Shown here: positions 47,669-58,712 of the stretch, piece by piece
How positions within the stretch are numbered: the first letter of the stretch is position 1
How the letters are laid out: every line of letters starts with the position of its first letter
NCBI RefSeq assembly: GCF_963675165.1
Contig: NC_087388.1
Coordinates: forward strand, 5,771,047 to 5,835,046
DNA: 64,000 nucleotides
Source: Halichondria panicea
Taxonomy: Eukaryota; Porifera; Demospongiae; Suberitida; Halichondriidae
Direction: 5' to 3'
Position numbers and translations under genes: made by a program
The notes under the pieces: generated by a model
Seen by the model: only the letters and a program-made list of their open reading frames with translations
What the model was told of the DNA's origin: nothing
Databases searched by the model: none

Positions 47669-49744
47669 AAACTGCGATATAAAAGCTAAGTCTCAAATGA
47701 ACAGTTCCAACCTCTCAACAAAGGCCACCTCTGAGTATAATCCTTATGTGTGTATGTTATATAGTACAGTTACACTACAGGTAACCAAGTCAGCAGAATA
47801 GAACTGCTGAGCATGCAATACTGTAAAACAACAACAACAGTCCCAGGGTATCTTTTAAAAATGTGCACTAGTGGGTGAAAATGTAGGTCCCGAATAATTA
47901 CTAAAGGGGGTGATTGAAATTAACTTGCTCCCAGTGGGTGACAGAATATTCCTTTCATTTCAACCCACACTAAAAGAAACTCTATAACTGTCATTCATTT
48001 CCCTCTCACCAATTCTTCCTCAAATGGACGATATTGTTCCAACTTCCTCTTGGCAATGCCATACACCGGGAGACCCTCCTCTGAGACCACACCCTCTTCA
48101 CTGAAGGACTGGTAGTCACGGAAACCATCCTCCATTCCTAAAGTATAATTGTATGTTCAGCAACAAAAGTAGTACAGCAGGTCACTTCACTGCCAATGAG
48201 CGACTGACTAAGTACATTTTGTATATAAGTAAGTAAGTTGGTTAAGTTTCTTGAGAAGCTTTTCCTCTATGTACCGTATAGCGGGTATATTTCGAGGGTA
48301 TAAATGTTCGCGGTTTTCGCGGATTGAGCCTGTACCGCGAAAATTTATACCCACGAAAATTTATGAATAGTAGGCGTGTTCAGTATTATGGATTCGAGGC
48401 TAACGGTGTGGTGGTACAGCTGCATGTTGATGTGCGCATGCACCAAAAGGCTGGAACTCACACCACGAAAATAAAATCCGCGAAATCCTTTGTAATGGTC
48501 CATCCACGAAAATTTATACCCTCGAAATATACCCGCTATACGGTATATGGAAGGATCATCATCACGATCATAGTCTCACCGATGTGAGGCACTGCTAGCT
48601 GACGCTTGTACAGCTTCTCCACCCTTTCATACTGAACTTCACTGTACACAAAAAACAATAAAATAGATAAAGTGGTGTCCAATATTTAGATCCCCCCCTT
48701 CAAAATGCAGCCTGAATGCAGTTATATCATAACCCCCCTCCCTCCGCCCACTCACACTTGCTGTACCACGGCCGCCTCCTCCGGGTTATTCTGTTGCATC
48801 TCCTGTAGTGAGTTCAGCACAGCTCGCTCAAACTCTGTGTATGCATCCCATAATGCCTTAGCCCCGCCCACATGAAGTCCACACGCTACAATCCCTCGCT
48901 CAAACACGTCTCTGGGATACTCCATCCCCTCCGGCATGAGTGACATGTGCTCTACTGTGAATCGGGCGAATTCCAACCAGATAGGCACAGCTGTGTGTGG
49001 TGTGTGTGGTGTGGGTGTGTGGGTGGTGATATTGATACTGATATTGACTCAGTGTCTAGTGTAGCATCGAACAATCATGAGATTTAAAGTGATAACATAC
49101 TTACAGAGATAATCCTCGACAGCTGTCTCAAAGAGGATCCTGAGTTGCAGGGCAGCCTCGGGTAGAGAGCACAGGGGGAGCTCATCTCGTATCCACTGTA
49201 GCCACAGCTCTGTGACGGTGTGTGAGGTATGAGGGTGTGTGAGGTGTGAGGGTGTGAGGGGTGTAAGCAGTAACAATAAATAGTTGAGGTGTGTGAGGTA
49301 TGTGGGGGTGTGAGGTGTGTGGGGGTGGGGGTGTGAGGTGTGTGTGTTCTGGATACCTTCAGATAGAGGGAAGTTGTTGCTCATGTTTTGACGAGCTTGC
49401 CTGGCTCTATCCAGATCTCCGAGTTGCCGTAGTAACTCAATGAGTTGCAAATGTGAGTCATAATGAAAGGGGTTCTCTTTTAACTGCAGAACAGATAAAA
49501 AATGAATTAATTTAGTGTGTAATGTGTACGATGCATACACACGCACATTGATACAATTGTCTTTCATGTGCGTACGTCAGATACTATTGGGCGCTTTTGA
49601 ATATTATACAATGGTTTACTAGCTAGCATTGTATAGCAAGGTATATCTCACCACTGCTTCCAACTCTGTTACTTGTTTTTCCAGTTCCATCTCTTCTTCG
49701 TCTCCACTGGAGCTCTCATTATCAGACGCTCTGTCAACCTCCAT
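40965..49744 (-). CDS. SART3: SART3/Prp24-type U4/U6 recycling factor
   Basis: Eighteen exons: 49744-49652, 49483-49357, 49209-49105, 48990-48756, 48641-48580, 48137-48010, 47608-47450, 47329-47187, 46868-46656, 46347-46182, 45687-45498, 45363-45192, 45028-44868, 44548-44351, 43028-42945, 42776-42693, 41725-41541, 41118-40965. Total about 885 residues, close to human SART3 (963). An acidic N terminus (MEVDRASDNESSSGDEEE) precedes HAT helical repeats (about 35-540), a Lys/Arg NLS region (540-598), RRM1 (VFVSNL, GNVYAYVEF), RRM2 (VFVSHI, KGFAYIEF) and the conserved C-terminal LSm-binding motif NDDFRKLLAKK. It acts in the nucleus, reannealing U4 with U6 snRNA after splicing. This is the parental copy of all SART3 fragments in the window. 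Several introns carry CA/GT tracts and two minisatellites. It is divergently paired with TUSC2. Confidence 0.93.
41343..41524. mobile_element. MITE with 5-bp target duplication in SART3 intron
   Basis: Ends 'cagggtgtcatacagg' and 'cctgtatgacaccctg', exact complements, flanked by CTACT at 41338-41342 and 41525-41529. Absent at the matching place in copies b and c, so inserted after the duplication or lost there. Confidence 0.85.
41784..41874. repeat. (CA)n/(CGCA)n microsatellite
   Basis: A 'acgc' tract of about eight units followed by a long 'ac' tract in SART3 intron 16. Confidence 0.95.
41925..42650. repeat. 45-bp minisatellite, about 15 units, in SART3 intron
   Basis: Unit begins 'tagtgtacagagcctatagt' and ends 'gtgtgcactgtagc'; exact 45-bp spacing over most of the array. 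A single unit is present at the matching site of copies b (24505-24545) and c (37535-37583). Gives a long spurious ORF. Confidence 0.95.
43316..44052. repeat. 28-bp minisatellite, about 26 units, in SART3 intron
   Basis: Unit 'cctaacatgtggcacactag' + 'gtactggg'. The right part mixes variant and composite units (gaggtacac, acatgtggtac). Not found in copy b. Confidence 0.95.
45813..46082. repeat. Dispersed foldback repeat, copy 2
   Basis: Same sequence and same SART3 intron as 26484-26755, so it was already present before the SART3 duplication. Confidence 0.75.
47609..47668. repeat. (GT)n microsatellite touching the SART3 exon 7 acceptor
   Basis: About 29 GT units. On the coding strand this is (CA)n running into cacacag, the acceptor of exon 7 at 47608. 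Confidence 0.95.
48272..48545. mobile_element. MITE, accgtatagcgggta family, TA-flanked
   Basis: Left 'taccgtatagcgggtatatt', right the complement ending 'cccgctatacggta'; about 34-bp inverted ends, internal inverted sub-repeats ('cgaaaatttata'), flanked by TA. In a SART3 intron. Confidence 0.85.
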
Positions 49745-49962
49745 TTCTATTAAAAACGCACGTTGCAAGAACGTAAACAAATTAACATTTCTTGTTTAAT
49801 GACCCTTTACCAAATCATTATTTCTGTTGGGTAAAGATCGATTTTAAGTTGATTACATTGGGATTGCATGTTTGGGTGTACGTTTGTTAACTATCTTTAC
49901 CATTTTCTAATTGTACTGACCGGGCGTGTTGAAAGCTTTCTCCCCTCTCCTGTAATACTGCT
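49745..49962. promoter_or_regulatory. Putative bidirectional promoter between SART3 and TUSC2
   Basis: Only 218 bp separate the divergent start codons. The interval must hold both 5' UTRs and both transcription starts unless there are upstream non-coding exons. No TATA box was assigned. Inferred from geometry alone. Confidence 0.5.
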
Positions 49963-50897
49963 ATGGGTGGATATTTCTCTTCCAAGAGAGGTAAAGGGGA
50001 CGGTGAAGATGAGACTGATTCCAAAAGACAGAAAATGAACGGCAGAGACATCGGGATACTGAAATCCAAAGAGTATCAGATAGTGTATGGTGTTGAACCT
50101 GTGGCTGTACATGATCTCCCTGCTCATGTCAGGTCCATGTTCCTGCTCAAGAGAACAGGGTGAGCTACTGGTGTGGAGCGTATGACATAGCTACGTTCAT
50201 ACACTTTATTGTAGTGTTAGTACAATTGCTATTTCATCACCCGCCCCCCACACATCACTCACTCCTCCCCCCACACACACACACACTATCACAGCTCAAT
50301 GTTCTTTGACGAAGATGGTGATCTAGCGCACGAGTTTTATGTTGAGGAGAGACGACAAAACAAGTCAAAGGTCAGATGGACGATGAAACGAGTACTGAGA
50401 AAGTTGAGACCAGAGGTGAGACTACTATAGTATCTAGCATTCGTCATGTATTAAATTGTGGCCGTGTGGCTGATGCTTGAAGAGACCATGTTCATTGGAG
50501 CCTCACATGTACAGAAGATGCATTCTAGTACAGAAATTAGAACTCAATTTAACACCTTTTTATCGATATCTAAACTAAGCGTATTGACTAGCTCTCTTTT
50601 CGCTCTAGAGATACTGTAACGTTTGAGTGCGTATGCATTGTTCCAGTATACTCTCTCACTTACTCTTCTAGTGGCCTTTGATAGATCCACTTCAACGATT
50701 GTTATAGGCACCGTACATGCTGAAGTAAAGCCGCAAGCTATTGTACTTGCTCAGCAGGGTCTTGTTATACAAGATTTTGTAATTTAATATGATTTACTTT
50801 TCCACTACAGGGAGATGTTGTGCTACCTGTACCGAGGCTCAGAAACAGTGTACCTATTGTACTATTGGACTCAAATGCCCTCATAGTGCCTAGATGA
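49963..50897 (+). CDS. TUSC2: TUSC2 (FUS1) homologue
   Basis: Exons 49963-50159, 50295-50415 and 50811-50897 give 134 residues (human 110). The diagnostic block GSMFFDEDGDLAHEFYVEE matches the TUSC2 core (GSMFYDEDGDLAHEFYEE), followed by a basic stretch and a short LRPEGDVVLPVPRLRNSVPI end. The start MGGYFSSK has Gly2 and Ser6, an N-myristoylation signature as in vertebrate TUSC2. The family acts at mitochondria and membranes in calcium handling and stress signalling. The insert between the myristoyl signal and the core is Lys/Asp/Glu-rich and longer than usual. Shares a divergent promoter region with SART3. Confidence 0.9.
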
Positions 50898-51384
50898 GAA
50901 CACCCTCATACCACGTCACGTGTGTGTCTTTGTTTTGAATACCATACCACTTTCGATCATGAATAATTATTAATTAACAATGTCAATCATCATTATACTG
51001 CAAAATTGATCGCAATCTCTCAGATTTCAAGTAGATATAAACGATAAATAAAGGACAATGAAATGATAATTGTTGGCACTTGTATGTCCCACCATGTACC
51101 ACAACATATGGTGGGTAGGTTGCCATATCAATTGCACTGTCAGGCTCTACTGAAACCTACTCAAAAACCACGACCCATGTCATGAATTTCCTACCCTCTA
51201 GCTAGTGAATCTCAATACTCTCCACAAAGTTCACTAAAACAGTACAACTCAACAAAGAAGGCCAACAGTTAGTTATTGAAAGGTGAAGTCACCAAAACAA
51301 CTCATTTCAAGGTGAAGTCACCAAAACAACTCATTTCCTCTGGGCTAGCTGTTTGCCACACCTAACTTCCTGACAGTCAAACGC

Positions 51385-54300
51385 ATGGCCAGCAACCGCA
51401 AAAGTCAGACTAATCTATCAGGTTGGTTTTTGTCTATATTATCAAGCCCTGTACACACAAGCAACCAACAAGATCAGAGTGGCGATACCGAACTAAAGAA
51501 CATTGGCGACGAAGACTGGTGTGTTATTGACGATACAAACATGGAGAATAGTGATGGCACCACCTCAAGTACAAGAAAGAAAAGCTCAACTAAATCATCA
51601 CCTAGTTTAGGGCCTGGTTCAATAGGGCCTAGAAGCAGCTCTGTGTCTGGTCAAAAGAGTACTAGGTCTATTACTTCCTCTCCAAATTCGCTACAACGAT
51701 CATCGAGTAGCCGCGGACGAAAGCCTACCAACTTGGACGTTCTACAAAATGGCCGCTCGAACGGTCGTAGTTCGTCACCAGGACGAAGTGTAACTGGTCC
51801 CGGTAGAAGCAGTAGTCCGAATCGAAGCCCTCTTCCGAAGAAAAGTTCGATGAGTTCAAGTCGAAGTGCATCGTCTCCCGTCCCATCACACACACACCAA
51901 AACGGGACGAAATCTACGGCAGACATGGACGATTCTTCACTGGCGTCTAAAATACGGGACACCCTTCGAATTAGCCGTCCCAAGAAGAAGAAAGGCACCA
52001 AAGGAAAAGGACTTGCTTACTCCGTAACACCTGTTGAAATCAATATGAACGCGTCGTCGAAATATCAAGATCCATTCGAGACAAGTTGTTCTGAGGGTAC
52101 AGATGCTAAGGCTAGTCAAGATCACAGCTTCAAGCCTGTGTCTATCCCACATAATAAGCCAGAGTACTGTGATGTGTGTGGGGAGACGGCCTGGGGGCTC
52201 TACAGACAGGTGCTCAAGTGTGCCAGTGAGTGTGTACCTTAATGTGTAAACACCCTTAATGTGTACCTTAATGCTACCTTAATTAATGTGTGAACACCCT
52301 TCCTTATTGCTACCTTAATGTGTGTCAATGTAACTACATAGTACCTTACCGTATAGCGGGTAATTTTCGTGGGGTAAAATATTCGTTATTTTCGTGGGCA
52401 GGCTGACCTTCACGAAATGTTAACGTAGGCGTGGCTTACCGGAACGTAGGAATGCAATGCAGCCACGAGACTAAACGAAATTTTTACTCACAAAAACCAC
52501 CGTTTCTCGAGTTGAACGAATTTTTTACCCCACGAAAATTACCCGCTATACGGTAACGATAGTACCTTATATAATGGTGTACAGATCGAGGTAACTGCTT
52601 TATTGTGTACTAACGTGTGTACAGTATACAGCACATGTATAGGTAATTGTAATTGCATTGAGATCACCTCAACACAACCTACCTTAATTAATACACCTTC
52701 ATGCCACCTTGTTCTCACCATGATGTGACTAATGTGTACCTTCACAAAGTGCAACACTGTACAGAGCCTGTGTTAATGAACAGTTACTGTATATGTGTGT
52801 ACAAGAATCGCTTTCTGTTTAATTTGAGGTGCTTCATGGAAAACATGTCTTAAGGAAATCCTGGCAGTAGTTTGCGGTGGGCTGTATTGTATATAGCTTT
52901 ATGTATGTGTTTATTTTAGCCGTGTGTGTGTGTTCAATAGGGAGGTCAATATAGTGATAGCATTGTAGGGACAGTACTGAGTGGTCTCAATAGAGAGGTG
53001 GTCTCTTTAGGGAGGTCAATATTGATAGCATTGTATGAGATGGTATACTTGGACTAATTTCGTAGTTTTGATTATGAGCTGTTAGCTGTAAATGATAGCT
53101 TGTCCCAGTCATAATAAAAAGACCTTCTGTTCAATTAGCTTGACCGTGGGATTTGAGTAATGTCCATTTGTGTGGCTTTCCTCATTTTGTGTGTGTGGGT
53201 GTGTGTTCTGTTTCAGGTGGTGTGTGTTCTGTTTCGATAAAAGTCAATAGATAGTTTCTCTGATGGGAATTAGTCAATTCCATAACAACACTCCAGACCA
53301 GCACCAGCTGATTGCATACATCGGTAGGTAGGCAGTGAGCTCACAATACTGTATTGTGAGTGTGATCACCTGTTAACAGCATTACAACACACCACACGTG
53401 TGTGTCATATCCTTTATCAGTGATGTAGGATTATCACAAAGTTGTGGCTATAATTATCATTTTCAATCGCTAATTTACTATTTCACTTATCCCAGGATGT
53501 CTCAGCTGTATGTGATGTTGTTTCAACTACTGTTTACGTTTGACCTTCCTTCAACAGCTGCCTTCATATGATATACACATGCATATAGCTTATACACCAG
53601 TACCTCACACACACACACACACCAACCAGAGTGTACTAGCTGGCTTTCTTATAATTATAGTAAGCTTGTACTTATATATGTAGCTCTGTAGTTTGTAGTT
53701 AGTTTGTGTATATTGTGTGGACTGGCCCTACCTTTCTATATTAGGGGATATATTTAATGCTGAGTTAACACTTTGTACGGCACCTGGCATGTTTAAGTAT
53801 ACATCAAAGCTATGCCATATCGTACAACACTCCCACCATTCCATTGCACATCTGTATAATTATGATTATTTGAAGTCTTTCAATTACCTGTGAAGGTGTG
53901 TTGCTCATTGCGTACATGTGTTTGTTTGACCCTACATATACATGTACATGCGTGTACAAGTAACCACGGAGCTTGTATTTGGCTTGTACCGAAAAATGTT
54001 TGTACCGTAACATTCGTGGGAAAATGTTTATATTCCCTCTTGACATTTCCTATAATTATATACTAGTGTATTATAAGCTGTTCAGTGCTTTACATACCTC
54101 ACTTGAAATGTAAACTTTGAGAAAACATTTAAGCCAACCACTAGCTACAGTGGGACCACACTATAGGCTTTGTACACTATAGTCTACAGTGTACACAGTG
54201 GGACCACACTATAGGCTCTGTACACTAGCTACAGTGGGACCACACTATAGGCTCTGTACACTAGCTACAGTGGGACCACACTATAGGCTCTGTACACTAG

Positions 54301-55688
54301 CTACAGTGGGACCACACTATAGGCTCTGTACACTACAGTCTACAGTGTACACTGTGGGACCACGCTATAGGCTCTGTACACTAGCTACAGTGGGACCACA
54401 CTATAGGCTCTGTACACTAGCTACAGTGGGACCACACTATAGGCTCTGTACACTATAGTCTACAGTGCACACTGTGGGACCACACTATAGGCTCTGTACA
54501 ACATTTCTGCTTCTTTTTAATTTCAAGTGAGGTGATATTAGTGATGTAGGTTGCATCAGCTTTGCGTCCGTGGTGATTAACCATATATCTGGGTATTGAT
54601 TTCATTCCTGTCATTTCTTGGTCTTCCTTTTGGGTTTAGAAACTGAATTAAGTTTTTGTTTTCCATGACTAGTCATAACCTTACGTGTAGTCATATCAGG
54701 GAGGAAGTTACTTCCATATAAGGAAGTCCTTGCAGTACACACAAAAGAAGCTGACAATGAGTTATTGAAATGATCACAATTTTAGGTATTTATAGCTGAT
54801 AACTAAAGTTGGCATGTTCAGCTACTTCTACACATAATCGTCACAGCAATGTACTACAACATACAGTGATGTGCCCACAATGGTCGGTGGTTGGTACTAA
54901 CAACCTCTAGACACAAAGTAACCACGTCTTAGGCTAGCTAGTTTACAACATAAAAAGAAGTAAATGTGTGTCTTGAATTTGAGATCGAGGATTGAAAATT
55001 AGCCACCATTTTGAAAATGTTGGTCACAATCACAGACGATACGAGACACTGATTAAACGTGTTATGTCCTGTTAGTGTTTAATAATAATAATAATAGCAT
55101 TGTTTTCATACTTTGTTTCCGTGGCAATAGCCCGCTACTGTGGCTTCTATTGACAAACAAGATGTTAGTGAGAGCCTGTGTCATAGCAACGTCAATGTGT
55201 ATAGTGGTGATTTGTGTAGTATGGTAAAGGGTCATCGGAGTATAAAGTAAACTATTATTAATTGTACGTGTACGTGTATGTTTTAACTCCTTGTGCACTG
55301 TATTAGGCATGTGTATTTTAACCCCTTGCCCACTGTAGGTTGTGAGTTCATTGTCCATCGCAAGTGTGAGACTAAAGTGACCGTCACTTGTTCCTCTCGT
55401 CTCCATGCCGTCCTATCACATGACAAGCAGGTGATCTATATAAATAACTATGTACACACACGCATATGTACCCACACTGGTCAATGGGTGGTGGTTGGTT
55501 CTAACCTCCTCTAGACAACTCTTATGTAGGTCTGTTTGAGTACCCATTCATGTTAGTGAAGCGATTTTGTGTTTTAGGATTGAAATGGCAGCGTATCATT
55601 TGATAATTCTGATAATTCTGGCCTTTATACATGTATGCTCGTACTAATGGAGCTGTGGATATGCTCGTACAGTACTAACCCACCCACC

Positions 55689-55719
<31 letters not shown>

Positions 55720-58669
55720 CACACACACACAGGTGGAGGACATCGAGATAATAGCGGCCGCAGAGAAACAACAACAGATAGAAGAAAAGAAAGTGAGTAA
55801 AGAGACTGTCAGTACATCTTGGTTCTTAACTTTTTGTTGCTCTGTGTTTATAGCCACTGTGAACATGTGTACAATGGCCTATAATGTACGAGTGTCCATC
55901 ACCCCCGCCCACCACACATGCACACAGGAGTCTACCCCGCCCCTTCAGGTGGTGGTGTTGCGGAACCACTCCTCCCAGCACTCCACTAGTGACAACACTC
56001 ACACTGAGTCAGGGTCATCCAACACCAGCAACAACTCAAGGTCAGGGATACATGATAATAAAAATACTAATAATTATTAACGTACATTATATAACTCCGT
56101 TCTTCTTGTACGAAAATATACACGAAAAAGGAAAAGTATGATAATTGTTATGAAGACGAACATGAAAAGTAACACTATGATCACATTACTCACTATAGTG
56201 AAAACAGTATTGACAGTTGTAAAGCTCAACTTGGTAATCGTATCTCGTGTTGTAGACACTATCCCAAATATGTACACTTCATTAGTGTCTAAAGCTTCGA
56301 ACTCTTGCCGTGTTAGACTGCAACTGTCTTGATCTGCTGGTATTGAACAGCCGAGGGTGAGGTCACTTGCATTGTAGCGATACACTTCTCCTGTGATGGT
56401 GTAGTTGAGCTGTACGGAGCTATTGATCCAAATATTGTAGTAGTTGGACTCATTAAATGTCCATGTAAAGTTTGAAGGGCTTGTGACAATTGTTTTGGCA
56501 TATGTTCCATTTATAACATTTCTTATTGCTATAGTAGTCATGAAGTTAGTTTCATTCACGTTGCCTGGTTGAAGCTGTACTGTCAGTGTGGAGTTAGGTG
56601 TCAAGTATTCCCTGTCAACCAGAACACTTGATTGAGGCTGTACATTTCCCTGCTTGAATATCGATTCATTGTACACTTCAGGATTCCCAATATAGATATC
56701 AACTTGTGACCGGTTTTGTTGAGTGATCTCTGTGAAGAAGTATATACTCTCTAAATCAGATTCTGTAGCCAGTAGAACAACATCTTGTCCATAGAGATAC
56801 ACCGTGGTGGAGCCAGATAGGAGTGTCAACAGATATACATACAGTGAGAACAGCGTGGAAAACACCACCATTAGGCATATGATAAGCAGGCAGTGGCACC
56901 ATATACCATATACCTGCAAGATATTTATTGCACATAGTTGACTTTAACGCACGTTGACACTAGCATACATACACACATATATACATAATATTGTCATAAA
57001 CAAGCTGACTAACGTTGATTGCATTGATTGTACACGTACCTGTCTTTGTTTTGATTTCCGCATACGCCTAGATCGTGGGTGGTTTAAGGTACCCAGTAAA
57101 GGTATAGGTTGTACGTCCTCCATCACGGGTATGTCCTCCATCACCTCAATCATTGGTGTGTCCTCCATCACTGGTGTTAGCTCCTATATCAAAGGAATAC
57201 TCACTGTAACAGCTAGTGCATGTATAGAAATGATATCTACTTATTCTGTGTATATATAATTATACCTCTCTGACTCTGACTCTTGCTGTAGCATTAGACC
57301 TCTTGATTTCAAACACCATCTCTCCACTAGCTTCATCCACCCTTCGCTTGCACTCAGGCATGTCAGTTATGGTTTGTCGAAGCTTGTACTCAAAATATGC
57401 CAGTTGCTTGTCTTTTACTATCCTAAAATCAGTTGGTAGTTTACACACGATTTCGAGACGACTGTCTTTGGTGCGATAGAAGCAACATCTTGCCATGTAT
57501 TGCCTTTGTAGTTCCTCGTAGACTCTTACACTTTTGTCTGTTTCTTGAATTGATAATGCCGTTTTTAAGCCTTTTATCACCTCAATGTTGAACCAAGAGC
57601 ATAGCTCTGTGTCTAGGTACTTCTCAAGCCCTTCGTATGTTTTTACGTCTCTAAGCCTCTCCCTTTGATCTCCAGCATACATTCGAGTGTATAACGACTT
57701 TGTAGCGCCTTGTGGAGTCAAAAGAGCTTTCAAACAGTTGACAATAACTGGTAGGGCATGCTTCTTTTTTAGCTCATTTATCGTGTTTGAGATGAAGCTT
57801 CTATAACTTGCATGCATGTGAGCAGCTTGACACTGCAGTGCAACTCTGTATGCAGAATATGTCATTTCTGTTTTGCCTATTCTTTCTGATTGATTCTTGA
57901 ACAGGCTGAGTTTTGTTGAACCTGTGCAGGGACAATCTTCTCCTTGCATGAAGTCTTCTACATGTATCTCACAATGTCCGCATCCACATTCTAATCTTAT
58001 GCACAAATCATCGTCTTGTTCTGATTCGTTCGAGATTATGGTTGCTTGACTTTGTGTTTCAGACCGGGCTGAAAGAAGCATTTATGTTAGATACCGGGAC
58101 ACTCCTATAATACTATCTTTCACTTACCTTCTGCTCGTATCTCTTCTTCTTTGTTCTTTAACGCAACTACCAGGTCCCCAAAGTCTTCTCTCAGGATCTC
58201 TATGATGTCCTCATATCGATGTGGATAGGCCTTGATTTTATCCTCCAAGCAGATGGCCAGTTTCCTTGCCTTTTGTGTGTTTCCTATACTGTCGAGTTGC
58301 ATTTCATTTCGTATCTCCGGTGATATGATGCCACTTCGAAACAGAGCATCAGATAGAGAGTTTGGGTCCTTTGCTACTTCCTCGATTATTGTCACATGAC
58401 TCCAGACTAGTGCTCTGTAGCTAAAATGTGCCATCTTTTTTTTGTTAGCTTCTCTCTTCTTGTTTCTCTTGAGAAAGTGTTTGTTTATTTCTTGACACTA
58501 GTGCTAAGCTCATTCAATAGTGACAAACAATAGTAACAATGGTAATCATACTGCAAGGTAGCATATATCGGACATGGGTATCTTTAACACCTATGAATTT
58601 ATTTGCCGATGTTACCCCCCCCTCATATCACTCCACACAGCACTTAGAAGACACACACACACACACACA

Positions 58670-58712
<43 letters not shown>

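Larger units (their letters stand above)
52226..55338 (+). other. RASSF intron 1 (3.1 kb)
   Basis: Holds a MITE (52347-52555) and the inverted copy of the SART3 minisatellite (54130-54505). No other gene was recognised. Confidence 0.7.

Noticed and set aside
51651-52001. 116-residue antisense ORF
   Set aside because: Overlaps the Ser/Arg-rich RASSF exon 1; composition is a mirror of that exon.
54189-54458. 89-residue repetitive ORF
   Set aside because: Shadow of the inverted copy of the same minisatellite.
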